Below are positions 1-12,800 of a stretch of DNA of 64,000 bases, piece by piece. Position 1 is the first letter of the stretch. Each line of letters opens with the position of its first letter. The stretch covers positions 28,585,822 to 28,649,821 of the forward strand of contig CM046853.1 of the NCBI GenBank assembly GCA_025617745.1. Reading direction: 5' to 3'. Source of the DNA: Heliocidaris erythrogramma (Eukaryota > Echinodermata > Echinoidea > Camarodonta > Echinometridae). The translations under genes were made by a program, and so were the position numbers. The notes below the pieces were generated by a model. That model was given only the letters and a program-made list of their open reading frames with translations. It had not been told where the DNA came from and made no database searches.

Positions 1-659
1 AACTGTATATAGTATTAATATTCAAGTTTTTAGTAATGATCTCTTTCAATTATTCATTATCATGTATCCCTTACATGTAATATGTTTGGGGAAAAAACTC
101 TGCTAGAGGAGGCAACTGCGAAAATGATCACATCTAAGCTCTTTTGTAAGCTTCTTTTTTTTGTAGTTGCCCCTTTCTATTTACATGAATTTCACATATC
201 AAAGATGAAAATGGGTATGAGAAAAAATGATGTGGAGAAACAAATGTCAAGTCACTAAATCACTATTAATATATCTATTTAACCAGATTATGAAACAAAT
301 ATTGAAATTACTGCATCACAAATATTTGCAAAAAAAAAGAAAAGAAAGGTAGTGCAACATAACGACATGCATTTTAATCACCATTCTTGCAATATATGTA
401 TCAGTACATACACCATCAGTTACTTATAAATGTCTCCAAATTTTTGTTCTCTGGCTTCACTGACTCGCAAGTATTACATCATAATTATCTTTCACCATAT
501 GCTCTCAGAAATGATTTGAAAAACAATGAATAATTATTATATCAAACAAGGGACAGATAAGGATGCAAATTATTCATGATAACATATTACTATACATGTA
601 TTAGGTATTTTGTGTACTGTGGCAACTCATGATTGGAACAAGGGTACTGCAACTTCTCT
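1..659. other. 3' flank of the transporter gene
   Basis: AT-rich sequence downstream of the transporter stop codon, probably its 3' UTR. No further coding exon or certain poly(A) signal was recognised. Confidence 0.4.
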
Positions 660-850
660 TCATCTGTCAAAATTAATGTCTAGTATTGACCACTCATTCA
701 CATGCTTCTCACACATTTCGAACAGTATTACCTCATCAAAGTTGACTCCACAATCCAGCTTCCTTGTACAGCTAGCAGGGAAGCAACAGAAGAGCTTCCT
801 CGATATGGGACAGATCAACCTAGGATCCAGGTCACGTGGTCTGGTTGCAC
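660..850 (-). CDS. Slc5a8-like: Slc5a8-like exon 13 (stop codon)
   Basis: Codes for the cytoplasmic tail: [15 protein letters not shown], a Cys-rich stretch (LFCCFPASC), and an end of [12 protein letters not shown] followed by TGA at 660-662. The DLDPRLICP opening resembles SLC5A8 tails, but no PDZ-type C-terminal motif is seen. A GAG|GTAATA site near 730-732 could act as a donor and give a different tail coded below 660. Confidence 0.85.
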
Positions 851-3800
851 CTTGATAACAAGACAATCATCAAAGATCAAAGGTTGAAGATTGTCTGAAG
901 ATTGTCAAGGGCCTGTTGACAATTGTGCACTAGACATTTCAATGAATAACCAAACAGGCAGCTTTGAATAATAAGTAATAATGCCTCCGGCACCACCTTC
1001 GGTAGGCGGAGGCATAAAAATAATGACCCTTATTCTGAAGTATTCTGTAGGAAATTAGACATTTACCATACATGAAGTTGTGAGTGGCTCGGCCAGCAAT
1101 ACTGACTTTACTTTGTTGTACACTGTATAGCATGCTACATGGTACATGTAAACTGTTAAGTAGGTCTATTTTACATTTCAGCATGATGACATAATCAATA
1201 TAAATATAAAGTAACATTATTAAGCCTTATTAACCTGCTTTTTATGTGGCTCTCTGATTTTAAGATTCATAAATGGTGGAAGAGAGTTGGTGGAAATGAT
1301 AATGAACAACATGGGAGCTTTGATAAATCACAATTTGTATGAAAATCAATTTTGAATTTACCGAGTTTCATATTAATAAGCAAAATACTAATACATTACA
1401 GTGCTTGTGAAAGTAAATACCACTGAGCTCATCACAGAATTGCTCAACATTTTCATTAGTTTCTCAAAGTTACTGCAAATCATCGGTACATGTGTACTGC
1501 AGTCTCATTTAACTAGACCAAAGTACTCTGCACTGTGAGATTCTCATTATATGAAAGCTTACCTGTGAGGAAGCTGGTTAGCAGACCAACAAACAACACT
1601 ACTCCCAAAGCAAGAAAGCTATACCATAGATAGGAGATACTGTAGAACTTGGCTATCCTAGGACTGACATTCCAGACAAAGACAGAGAAGAGAAATAGTA
1701 AAATATTTAAAATAAAACATACATGTATACAGAGAGCATAATTACTACTTGTATAAAATTGTTTTAGGTATCATTTTTGTATCAAAATCTGAATGTCTAC
1801 TTACTGTAAAATAATGAGCTCTTGTTACTAAATTGCAATAAATTCTAGAACATCCTGAACCAGTAACTGATGTTTCCAGATCAGTATTAACCAAATGTTC
1901 TTTTCAGACAGAACAAAGAAACACATCAGCTTGTAATGTTTTTACAAATCAATTCAATATTTTAGAAACAAAACACATTTATGGTCACATATTGTAATCT
2001 AATAACTTTCTCATTAACTACTTCCATTTCAGCTTATCCCTATTCCCTTGAAATAAAATGATGATTACTTAGACTATACACTTTTAAGTATATAAAAGCA
2101 CTAAATATAGAGCCAAATTTAGAGCTTCCATGATTGATTACACCCCCCCCCCCCCCCAATTAAAACCCAGGTGAATTTATTGTAGTATTAAAGTAGGACT
2201 AATCCAGCATTAAATACAGACAAAATAAAGGAAAGTGAAAGCCTCAATAAATAAATGATTCATCAGTCTGGAAAGTTTATACTTATATTTTAAAGAGTTG
2301 AAAATATAAAGAATTTAGGGGAATATACTTACTAAGGTTCTGGCGTGAGTATCATATCTGGAAGTGAGGTAACATTGTCCAGTACATAGTTAGGGATATC
2401 TGTTACATTGACATTGGATAAAAAGCAACCATCAACAGATGTAGGAAGCTTGTCAGCCAGAGAAGGGTAAATGTATGCTCCAATCCCAATCCAGAAGGAG
2501 AATGCAAAGCCAGTCAGACCACCGACGATAGCACCCTGTAATAAGGAGGAAAAATACATGTAATATTAAAGTATCAAAGACAGAGTTGAGTTCTGGTCAT
2601 GCACTTTCAATGTGACAGAAGCTGTCTAAAGCAATTTTGTAAAGGCTGATCATATCTACAGAACAATTGGGGTATATTGTGAGGTTTGGATTCATCAAAA
2701 TGACAAGAAATTGGCTCAATCTCGCTAAAAAGCGTGTGCACCGCACACACAGAAATGGGTATAGGGGACTACGCACACACATGTGGCATGAATGTTCAGC
2801 CCGAACACTTTTAATTAGCCGTTTCTCATCATATTTTAAATATGAGGGCATTTGAAGAACAATCCTTTTCAGGGGACATTTCTGCTATGAAATTCTTCCA
2901 AACTGACATAAAAAGAACAAGAGGGCTCACAAATTATTTTTAACCTTTCCCAGAACTCAACCTTCTCTTTAAATGGGACCAATTACTAAACACTATAGTT
3001 TGGATATTGTCAAAAGATATAAAAATCTCTCCCAAAGTACGTGAGACATTTGAATGGTTATTACGATAAAAGAGTACAAGAAGAAGAAATGATATGATAT
3101 ATTCATATCAACGCCTGCACTGATATTAACTAGGTGATAACCTCAGTGTGCATGTGTTAATTGGCATATGGGTGCTTTGGTCAGTACAGTCTTTAAGTTT
3201 TTGTTTTTTTCCTTTGCTTGATACAGGTATTTTTCTTAATACTCACAGAATCAGATGCCCTGAAAAGAAGTGCGGGTTGTGAAAAGAGTTTATTCAATAA
3301 CCAAATAATCAAGCACAAAGATCTAATCATCTTCATCATAATCAACATCATCATCATCATGTAGAGTGACTAGAACTAAACAAATTTCCATCCCTATTGA
3401 TAAACTCTACTCATATAGGTCTGAGCTATCTCTTTCTATTTTATTTCACTTATTTCCCTTGTTTGATACCATTATTCTTCTTACTCACAGAATAAGATGC
3501 CCTGAAAAGAACTGCAGGTTCTGAAACGAATTAATGTATTCAATAACTAAATCAAGCACAAAGATCTAATCATCATCACCACCATCATCATCATCATTAT
3601 ATAGAGTGCCTGGAACTAAAAAAATTTCCTACCCTAGTGATAAACTCTACACGTCTAGGTCTGAATGATCTCTTTCTTATACATTTCATTTTACTGCAAA
3701 CTAACTTACTGCAAACCATATCTTTCTCATACTCACTATATTGTTTGTCCAGGGGAAGACAATGCCCAGTGTGAACATACCCAGCAACGGTCCTCCTATC

Positions 3801-6800
3801 ATACCCATCAAACCAATAGCGACAGTGAGGAGAGGACCCAGCTTGGAAGCCACAAAGGCCATCCCGATCGCTAAGAGTCCATATAATATTGCTGTATACA
3901 AAATTTAACAAAAAATTAAAATATGTCTTATAAACTGTTTGTGTGGTTTTCTCAATTCAGTTAATTATGTTGCAATACGTACAAGGACTACACAGTACAT
4001 GACACAGTACAGCAATGAATACGTAACGTGTCCAGGCACTACATGTAGCTATTTGGAACATTTGTGCGCATTAGTTTTAAAAAAATATTAAAAACAAACA
4101 AACAAAAAAACAAAAATGACTGGACATTAAAAAGTGTTCTTACAAAAAAACAAAAACAAAACAAAACAAGGCTAAGATTATTAAGGGTTCTTTTGGATTG
4201 AAATTTCTACTTATCAAGAGAATAAATTCAAAACTCAGCATATGATGTGTTTTTTTTCTGATGGAACACTCGTACTCTCGCAACTCTCGTGCTCTCGCAA
4301 TACCCTCTTTAAAAGCTGAACTTACCTAAGATCTTGGATATTGTGGTCCTCTTAGCATCAGAAAGATCTTTCTTGACTGGTCTGATGATATCTTCAACTG
4401 TCACAGCAGCCAAGGAGTTTAGACCAGATGACACGGTGCTAGCATGGAACGATTAAAGTTATTTAAATCAATTAATCAATTTAAATATCTCAGTCACTCT
4501 TCTATATTGTATAGATATTAGGAGTTATTTTGTACATGGGACTTTTTTTAGGCCCACATTAAAATATAAGTATAACTATAACTATATAACTATTATTCTT
4601 TATCTAAATGAACAATGACTGTTGACCATATGAACCCAAAATTAAAAAACATTTTGTTTGTCCTGCATGAAAACTTAATTTGCACATACATATTTTTCTT
4701 TGTTGCTTCAATTTCAGTCTACATATTTGACACGCTATTATCCTCCTGCAGGACATTCCTAATACATGTACCTTTGGTGCATGGTCTCTATGTATTATAG
4801 CATGAACACTATAGCAAAAGGGCAAAATGACCTTCCTATTCTCACATCAACAAAAGAGACATAGGTAAAGCATTGGCCACAACCAGCCGTGCACCCCTCT
4901 GCATGTCGTCAATGACAGATTTCGCAGAAAATCCCTGCGCGGACGCACGTGTTGCTACGCAAGTGACATGTGCAGCCACCGTAGTTCTTGCAAACATCTC
5001 ACACAGCCTGTGGCGTTGTACACGGATATAGAGAGCCATAACCTGTAACATGTTGCGTGTCAGTTGCACAGTACCTGTACAGAGCTGGAAGTTCCCCTAA
5101 AGAGTTCTTGCAGGTAAGGGGGAGGGGAGTATGTTTATGAGGAGGGTAAGACACCCAAGGGAAATCGTAAGGATGTACAAATCACAGGATTTGGCCTACA
5201 ATTCCAACACGCAATAGAGTTCAGGTATTTTGACAAGTAGTCAAAATGACCTACATTTTTGTCAAGATACAATCTCAACTGTGTGCATGTGATTCATTAG
5301 ACTGCCGGTAAGTGCAATTAATGAAGCTTACACAAGTACAGTAGAACAACCTAGGTAAACTCAAAAATGTGTAATACTGATTGTTTCGCAGCTGTTCTTA
5401 CTAACCTTAGAGTTCCACTGAAGATAGCTGCAATAAAGAGCCCTGGTACTCCATGGAGGAAGCCAAGCTCAGTCACAACATAAAAAGGAAGAAGCTGTAC
5501 GTTGAATAAACAAAAAGATGATTTCAATCAGAGAATGCATAATAAACAACTCTGTCTATGATAGGTTTCCTCTATTCAAAATTGATTTATTTCCCCCTAT
5601 TCATTTTAATGAATGTCTTCAATTGATAAACCTCTGTATTGAAATACATTAACTTCACATGTGCATTCTCAGATTAAATACATATTCTCTCTCTATAAAA
5701 ACCTATTTTTTTCTAAATCTCATCATCTGTAGTGACATAAAAACACAATATTTTTGAATATTTCAATATTTGATATAAATAATACAAAAGGAAAAGCTAA
5801 ACGAAAGTGTATTTTTACACAATATACTTGCAATCTTTTTTTTCTTCTTAAAGCTTCTTCAAGCAAATATGAAAGGACATATAGGATTCACTACACTTCA
5901 TATATCAGTCTTTATTAATGATGTTATTTCTAATTAGTAAAGACACCTCATCATGTTTTTAAATTTACAGCTTGGACAACAATACTTTCAACACATATAG
6001 CTTTGTCCTTCATACATTTAGCTGAAAAGCTTTAACTTACGTCACTCAGGTGTTTTATTTCACAAGTCTTCATGTAGCAATACCAGTACTTTTACAGGAC
6101 ATTGCAGGACATTAAAAGCTCTCGTCTTCCTGTCATTCTTCCCATGCTATTACCAATTATTTTCATAACCTGTCAATATCAAAGCTAATGGGACTGCAGA
6201 CACAAAGTTTAATATGCCATTAGCAAAACCTGTACAGGAAATGGGGCAATTAACATTTAACATCTAGTATCTTGACGCTCCAAGATAAAGGGTAACGAAA
6301 GACAGTACCTGGAGGCAACAATGACAATGGGAGTTGAAGAAGATGGCATCTCCATCCAACATTTAGCAGAGAATGTATTCACTTTTTGCCAGGGAACTTC
6401 AATACTTCCAGACTTCATCCAGTGACCCCAAAAATGATTATAGGGAATTGTTAATTCGATGTATTCGTTTAATTATAATTCCCATAACAATGAAGTTGTC
6501 AAAACTTATTCAAATTGCCTTACATAGTTTATGTAGAACATTAACTACATTTCTATTTTGTTTTTGGAAAGAGGGAAGGTGGGGGGAGAGACTGAAGATA
6601 TGAAGCTATTCTTTCTTCTACCATTCCACACCCAGGAACTTGCCACTGTTTTGTGTGTGGCAGATAATTCAATTATCAATGAATGGCAAAATAAATGCGA
6701 CTAATATAATCAATTACACAAAAACGGCTTCAATTACTGAAAATTGTGATATGGTGTGATCACTTTAAGAATCTTTTTTTTTTTTCTTCAAAAGTTACAG

Positions 6801-9800
6801 ACGGATATTCTTTTAAGTGCCTAAATCATCAAAAACAATTGATTGGATTTCATAAAAAGGCAAGACAATCCCCGTTTGAATTTTGACCAAGCGAATTATT
6901 CCTAATCCTCTTTAAGCTCGGTCGTGGAATTACCTGATCACCAGTTGTAATGAAGCCAGCTTTGATAGGGTCACAGTCCGCAAACACTGCAAACATGACT
7001 AGTCCACACATGAGACAGAGTGATACAAATATGAACAGCATTGGGCAGTTCAAGTAGATGGACCTGCAGAGAGATAGAGAGATGTAATTTTTCCAATGAA
7101 ATTACTTTATTGCAGGTATGACCTCAATCAATATACAAAATGTGAAAGAATGAAGATATTGCAAAGCAAAGATGTGATAAATATATATATTGTTGAATAG
7201 GTCATGCAAGTAAAAATTATCTCTGACAAAAGACAAAAACATTACTGTTATATGTAGCACATGTGTTGGCACAATAACCCTTATGAAGGCATAAAAAATG
7301 ACTCTGTGTCACAAAAAGATGAATAAAAAAATATCCAGTGAAAAAAACCCAGAAAATTGTCAAATAAGTATGTATATCGGATTTGAAGGTTTGCATGGTG
7401 AAGTTGTAATTCAGGAAAAGGTTTGCGGTACAACCATGTGAGTTGGAATAACTCACATGGTTGTACCGCAAACCTTTTCCTGAAGTATGTATATCATCAT
7501 ACAATAAGCCAGTTCGTAGATGCAATCTGAGCATGAGCAGATAAAGGTCATCTGTACCAAATTCTCAAACCCATTATTCAATTATGCACTAATGGTGCAT
7601 TCCATGATATCCAGGTGGAAGTATTCTTTTTGAAGGGGGAAACAAAAGCTATTCATGAGGCACCTCTATCACTCCCAGAGTTATTTTTCTGAAGTGCACA
7701 TAAAGGGACCCTCCATGTCTAAAATATCTGTGGATATTTGGGGTCATTTGTACCATGCGCTAACTACGAACTGGTGTACTGACAATTAAAGGTATTCATA
7801 GTCTTGCTGACAGACAGGACACATATTATTTATCATTCTGATTTCCTTCATTATTTCTAATCAATTACACCATTGGGTAGATGCGTCTGAACATCTGGCT
7901 TGGACAATGGATTTTTTTTGGGGGGGGGGGCCTTTTGTCTGGCAGAGCCCAACGTTCCAACCACTGTCCGAGCCCCAAGTTCTGACGCGGCCTCTGCCAT
8001 TGGGAAGCTTCTGGAAGAAAATATTTTTTGTGTTGTATGGTTTCAATTTGCTTCAAAGGAAAACTTCCATACATAGTCAGTATTCTAGTAAATTCTACTT
8101 CCCGCATACCACTTAGCAGCTTTGAGGGTAGGGCAGCTAAGGTAGCGCTGGACGGAAGCCTGATTGCAACCAAAGATAGCCAACCAGTTGAAGGTAGCAC
8201 CAAATACCAGAGACCAGACAGTGTGGCGTATGGTAGGGTTCACTCGTATACTAAAAGAAATCAAGAGAAAGACAAATTACATCATCATTTAGTGTTCTCT
8301 CTCTCTATTTAAATATATTGCTTCCATTCCAAAATGAGGAAATGTAAATCATTTTTCCCAGTAGCATCTAATAACCAACACATTCACGTTTGTATCACGT
8401 GATTTTAAGGTACTATTTGATATCAGTGATAAAAGTGAGCTTCATATGCGAAATAAATATGCATAAAAAAGGCAACTTATCAAAATGGTCTCTTCATATC
8501 TCGACCATGTTACAGAGTCAGCTACTTTCAGACTAAGATCCTTTCTTCACACATTCCTACATCATCAGATTTTCATAAAACAGTAAAAAAGAGCATTCAT
8601 ATCACTCACTTTCCTTTCTTCTTTCTTCAAAGTAAATAAAACTCTTCCTGGTTAAGAAATTGGACTTACTCATTGAAGACCACTCTACCGCCGTCATCAT
8701 TGATGCGCCAAACATTGCCAAAGCCATTCATCTTGACTGATCCATGAATGATGACTGCTATGAGACAGGAGACCATGACAAGGGTCTGGAAGACATCAGT
8801 CCAGATTACTGCTTTCATCCCACCCTAGAAAAGAAATTGAGAATGCACAAACATCTAAGTTGTAACAATTTGAGGGTTAGAAACAAAACTATTTAGCTGC
8901 TAGAGGGAGTCCAACAGATATTCATCAAATGCTTGCTTTTGATTGGCTGATGCATGCTGCAGAAGCAGTGCGTCCAGCTTTAGGTTGTGTTGTCCACTTC
9001 TTGTCTCTTTGCTTACAGTGCATCTACATGTATGGATGATCGTCAACTTACTTAATAAGCTACATGAGATATTCATCAATATTCATCTTTATCTTCTTCA
9101 TCCCTCATAATAGACAGCTATGAGAACGAATATATTTTAAAGACGACTGTTCCACAACTTTGTAAGTTCTTAACACAGAGAGCCTTAACATTCAATGGTA
9201 AATGAAGAGTGGAGCTAGTCAGTCATCAACAGTCGCAGCTACATACAACATGATACAGTCCTACTCTTATTTTCCTCCGACCAGCACATCGTTTGTATAA
9301 TTTCAATCGATGTTTAAGTCACCTTTCAATAGCACTTTACACCATTCTTGACTAAGACACATTAGCTGATCACTAGGAGAACTCATAAACTTCGCCTGTA
9401 CCGGAAGTAGGCATCATAACAAAAGTAATATACATGTGGCGCTGAATGTCTTACAGCTAATCTGCGTTCCGGACATCCGGGAACTTTCGTCGTAGCTGCT
9501 GGGTGAAGACAATAGCTTGGCAACACATAGCAACGCATTGACTTTGTACGCACTTTGAATTTGTGACAATGGTTTTTTCTCTTCTTCATTAAAATGCAGA
9601 GAATTTGCTGTGCCAGAGGTTGTCACAACCACAATATGATGCCGGGATAATCTGTTTCATTTTGTATTTTTCCTGATCGCGTTAAATACTGCAAAAGATG
9701 GGGAAAATGGGTAAACGTGATCAAAATCAGCAGGAAAAATCCAGATAACAACAAATGCTGGGAACCGACGAAATACGTTCCGATCATTTGTTCGGATTAT

Positions 9801-12800
9801 TTCATAATAGGTACATATCTTGCTGATATTTAGCTTCTGAATCATTCTTAAATATATATAAATATATATAGACTTCAAAGACAGAAAATGTGTCATGGGA
9901 ACCAAAAGCAAAAACTCGCTCATGCAGCTCTTCACAGTATCGTATTGTTACGGTATGCGACTTTGTACAGTCCCACCTACTCAGTTTGTGAAAGTTTTTA
10001 AAATATTTTTTTGAATTCCCAAAATATGACAACCACTCCTACAAGTATGAGGACATCCTGCCAGGAGAGAATTTCTGCTGATGATCGCTGTGCGAGAGTC
10101 GTTCTATTTGCATACAAATAAAATGCAATGGATTTACTGCACGCAAATGCTACGTGTGGGACTGAAGTCTAAGTGCGACGCTACAGCAGGCCATGTTTTC
10201 ACCCACTGAGGCATTACTAGGGTAATAGTTAGGAAACTGACGTCATGCCGGAACGCAGAATTGTCAATACCTCAAATTTTTTAATAATAATAATAATAAT
10301 AATGTGATTTATATAGCGCCAAATCCACTCTGTGGAGTGCTCAAGGCGCATTCAAGAAGAAAAGTAGCTAAGAAGAGAATAGCAAAGTTTTTAGAAGTTT
10401 TTTAAAGGACATTGAAGTCGAACAACTTTTTATGTCTTCAGGTAGGCTATTCCAAAAGGTCGGGCTTGTGTATGAATATGATCGTTCCCCCCATGTTTTA
10501 GATACTTTGGGTATATTGAGAAGGCCAGAAGAGGAAGAACGAAGTGATCTTGTTGGGGTGTAGCGCTTAATAAGTGAAATATTATATTGAGGAGCAGTGC
10601 CATGAATACAATGAAAGGTAAGCAGCAGAATCTTAAAGGTGATGCAGCATATACAAAAAAAAAAGGTTTTAAATAACAATGGACAGGAGTCATTGTCCAG
10701 GTATACCACTTACATGTACTCATATCTTGACAAATGTTAGACCATATTCCAACACTACACAAATTAGGAATTTAAAAAAAAATGTTGCACTATGACTGGC
10801 AGCAGATGAACCAGGTCAAATTGAATTCAACTTGCTGTCAAGTTTGAACAATGCAGCATTTATTTTACCTCCCCCCCCCAAAAAAAAAAATTAAAAAATT
10901 ATGACCGAACTAAGTATATATATTTCAAATTCATATAGTAAACTGATACAGTATTTTGAAAGCACATTGTCAACAAATAGTGTATGTACAGTACATTGTT
11001 CAGAAGGACAGAAGATATTTTCTCCTCTTAAATAATATTTTTCTTTCTCTACTTGTTAGGGTTTCTCTCCCTTCAATACATTGAGACATTATAAATATTA
11101 CATGTACATAGCTTTACTCTAAAGGCAGATTGAAACAAAAGAGTTAAAATTCCCAACACTGGTATATTGGCACTTTCTGCTCCTGGCACAGTGAAATAAA
11201 TGGTTTGTCCTCAATTTATACTTTCTTTAACAACGTTAAAGAGTTTGACCCCTGACCCACTGATATGCTCTTAAAGAGAAGGTTGAGCTCTTGGAAAAAA
11301 AAATTTGCAAGCTTTTTCATTCCTTTAACATCAGTTTGGAATAACATCACAGTAGATATGTTCATTGAAAAGGATTGCTCTTCATATGTCCTCATATTAG
11401 AAATATGACGAGAAATAGATGAATTGTTCGGGCTGAACATTTGTGTGCAGTCCAATACACCCATTTCTGTGTGCAGTGCACATGCTTTTCTGGGAAATTG
11501 ACTCAATATCTTATCATTTTAACAATTATAAAACCTCACAGTGCATACCAATTCTTATGTAGATATGATCAACCTTTCCCAATTGCTTTGAGATAGTTTC
11601 TTTCACAATGTACTAGTAATTGCATGATTCAGAACTCAGCTTTATCTTTAGAACCGCAAGTTAGCCACATTTGTCTCTTGATGAACAAGTCAAGAGAAGT
11701 CAATGGGTACCAGGTCAGGAAAGAAACGTGACTCGATACTCTGAGCTCTAAATACTGGCTGTTGAGTTTTAGTTAAATACAAAGCAATGACTTTATTTTA
11801 GAAATGCAACATAAATGTACAAAAGCTCTTTCTTGCTCTCCTTGTGAAAGCTATGTTTCTCATAATATAACAAAGGTCTGCTGGCACACACTTACTAATG
11901 AGGTATAGAATGCACACACCAGGCCGACAGTGAGCACAGACCCCCAAAGAGTAAAACCAGTCACTGAAAATAAAAGAAAGACATTAAACAATCAATATAT
12001 ACAAGATATAATTTCATTCATAAATTCATTCATTCATTCTCAGATTTGGAAGAAACAAAAAAATAAAACTGTCAAGTACCCAAATGAATGAGATAAATTA
12101 TCTAATTATACATTACCGGTAGATAAACAGAGCTTTGTCATCCCTGGCTCATTTTTCCCCGATTGAGGTGTCATATGAAAGGGCAGAAAATGAACTTTCT
12201 GGAAATGAGATTATCTTTTTGAAATTCAGATATCGTTGGCCAAACAACCTTTTTGGTAGCCCTGCTTCATATTGTCTTTATTCACTCATACGTGCATCAA
12301 ATGAAAGAAGAGGATCCAAGCTTTACAAATAGGTGTCATTTATTAATCATAACTGTGATTAAGATATGATTAAACATCGATAAATCTTGATTTCGTTTTT
12401 TCTGGGACGCACTGTATACATGTAGTTGATGTACCATTCATGAAAATTCAGATAAGCCATCACATTAACACATAAAAAAGGGGGGTGCTTTACAAGAGCT
12501 GCAATTGTGAAATGACCCTGTCATTCAGTATTTTATATGAATATAAACAAAAAAATTATTGATAATAAATAAATTTTAAAAATAATGAAATTACATACCT
12601 GCATTCACAGCAAGAGCAGGAGCATAGAGCACAATGGACATGTACATCACCTGATAACAGAAATTTGTACAAGTAAATATATCAGTCTACAATTATCATT
12701 ATTTTTTTTTTTCAGAAACAAGCTAAGAGCACTGTAGCTTGTTATGTTAATTCAGGAAAAATGTTTTTCTCCTATATTTTGTCAATTAAGTCAATTTAAA

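Noticed and set aside
2667-2855. Open frames on both strands at 2.6-2.85 kb
   Set aside because: They lie wholly in MITE family A and recur, broken, in its other copies.
10286-10306. (TAA)n as a stand-alone microsatellite
   Set aside because: It is the 3' tail of the truncated LINE on the minus strand.
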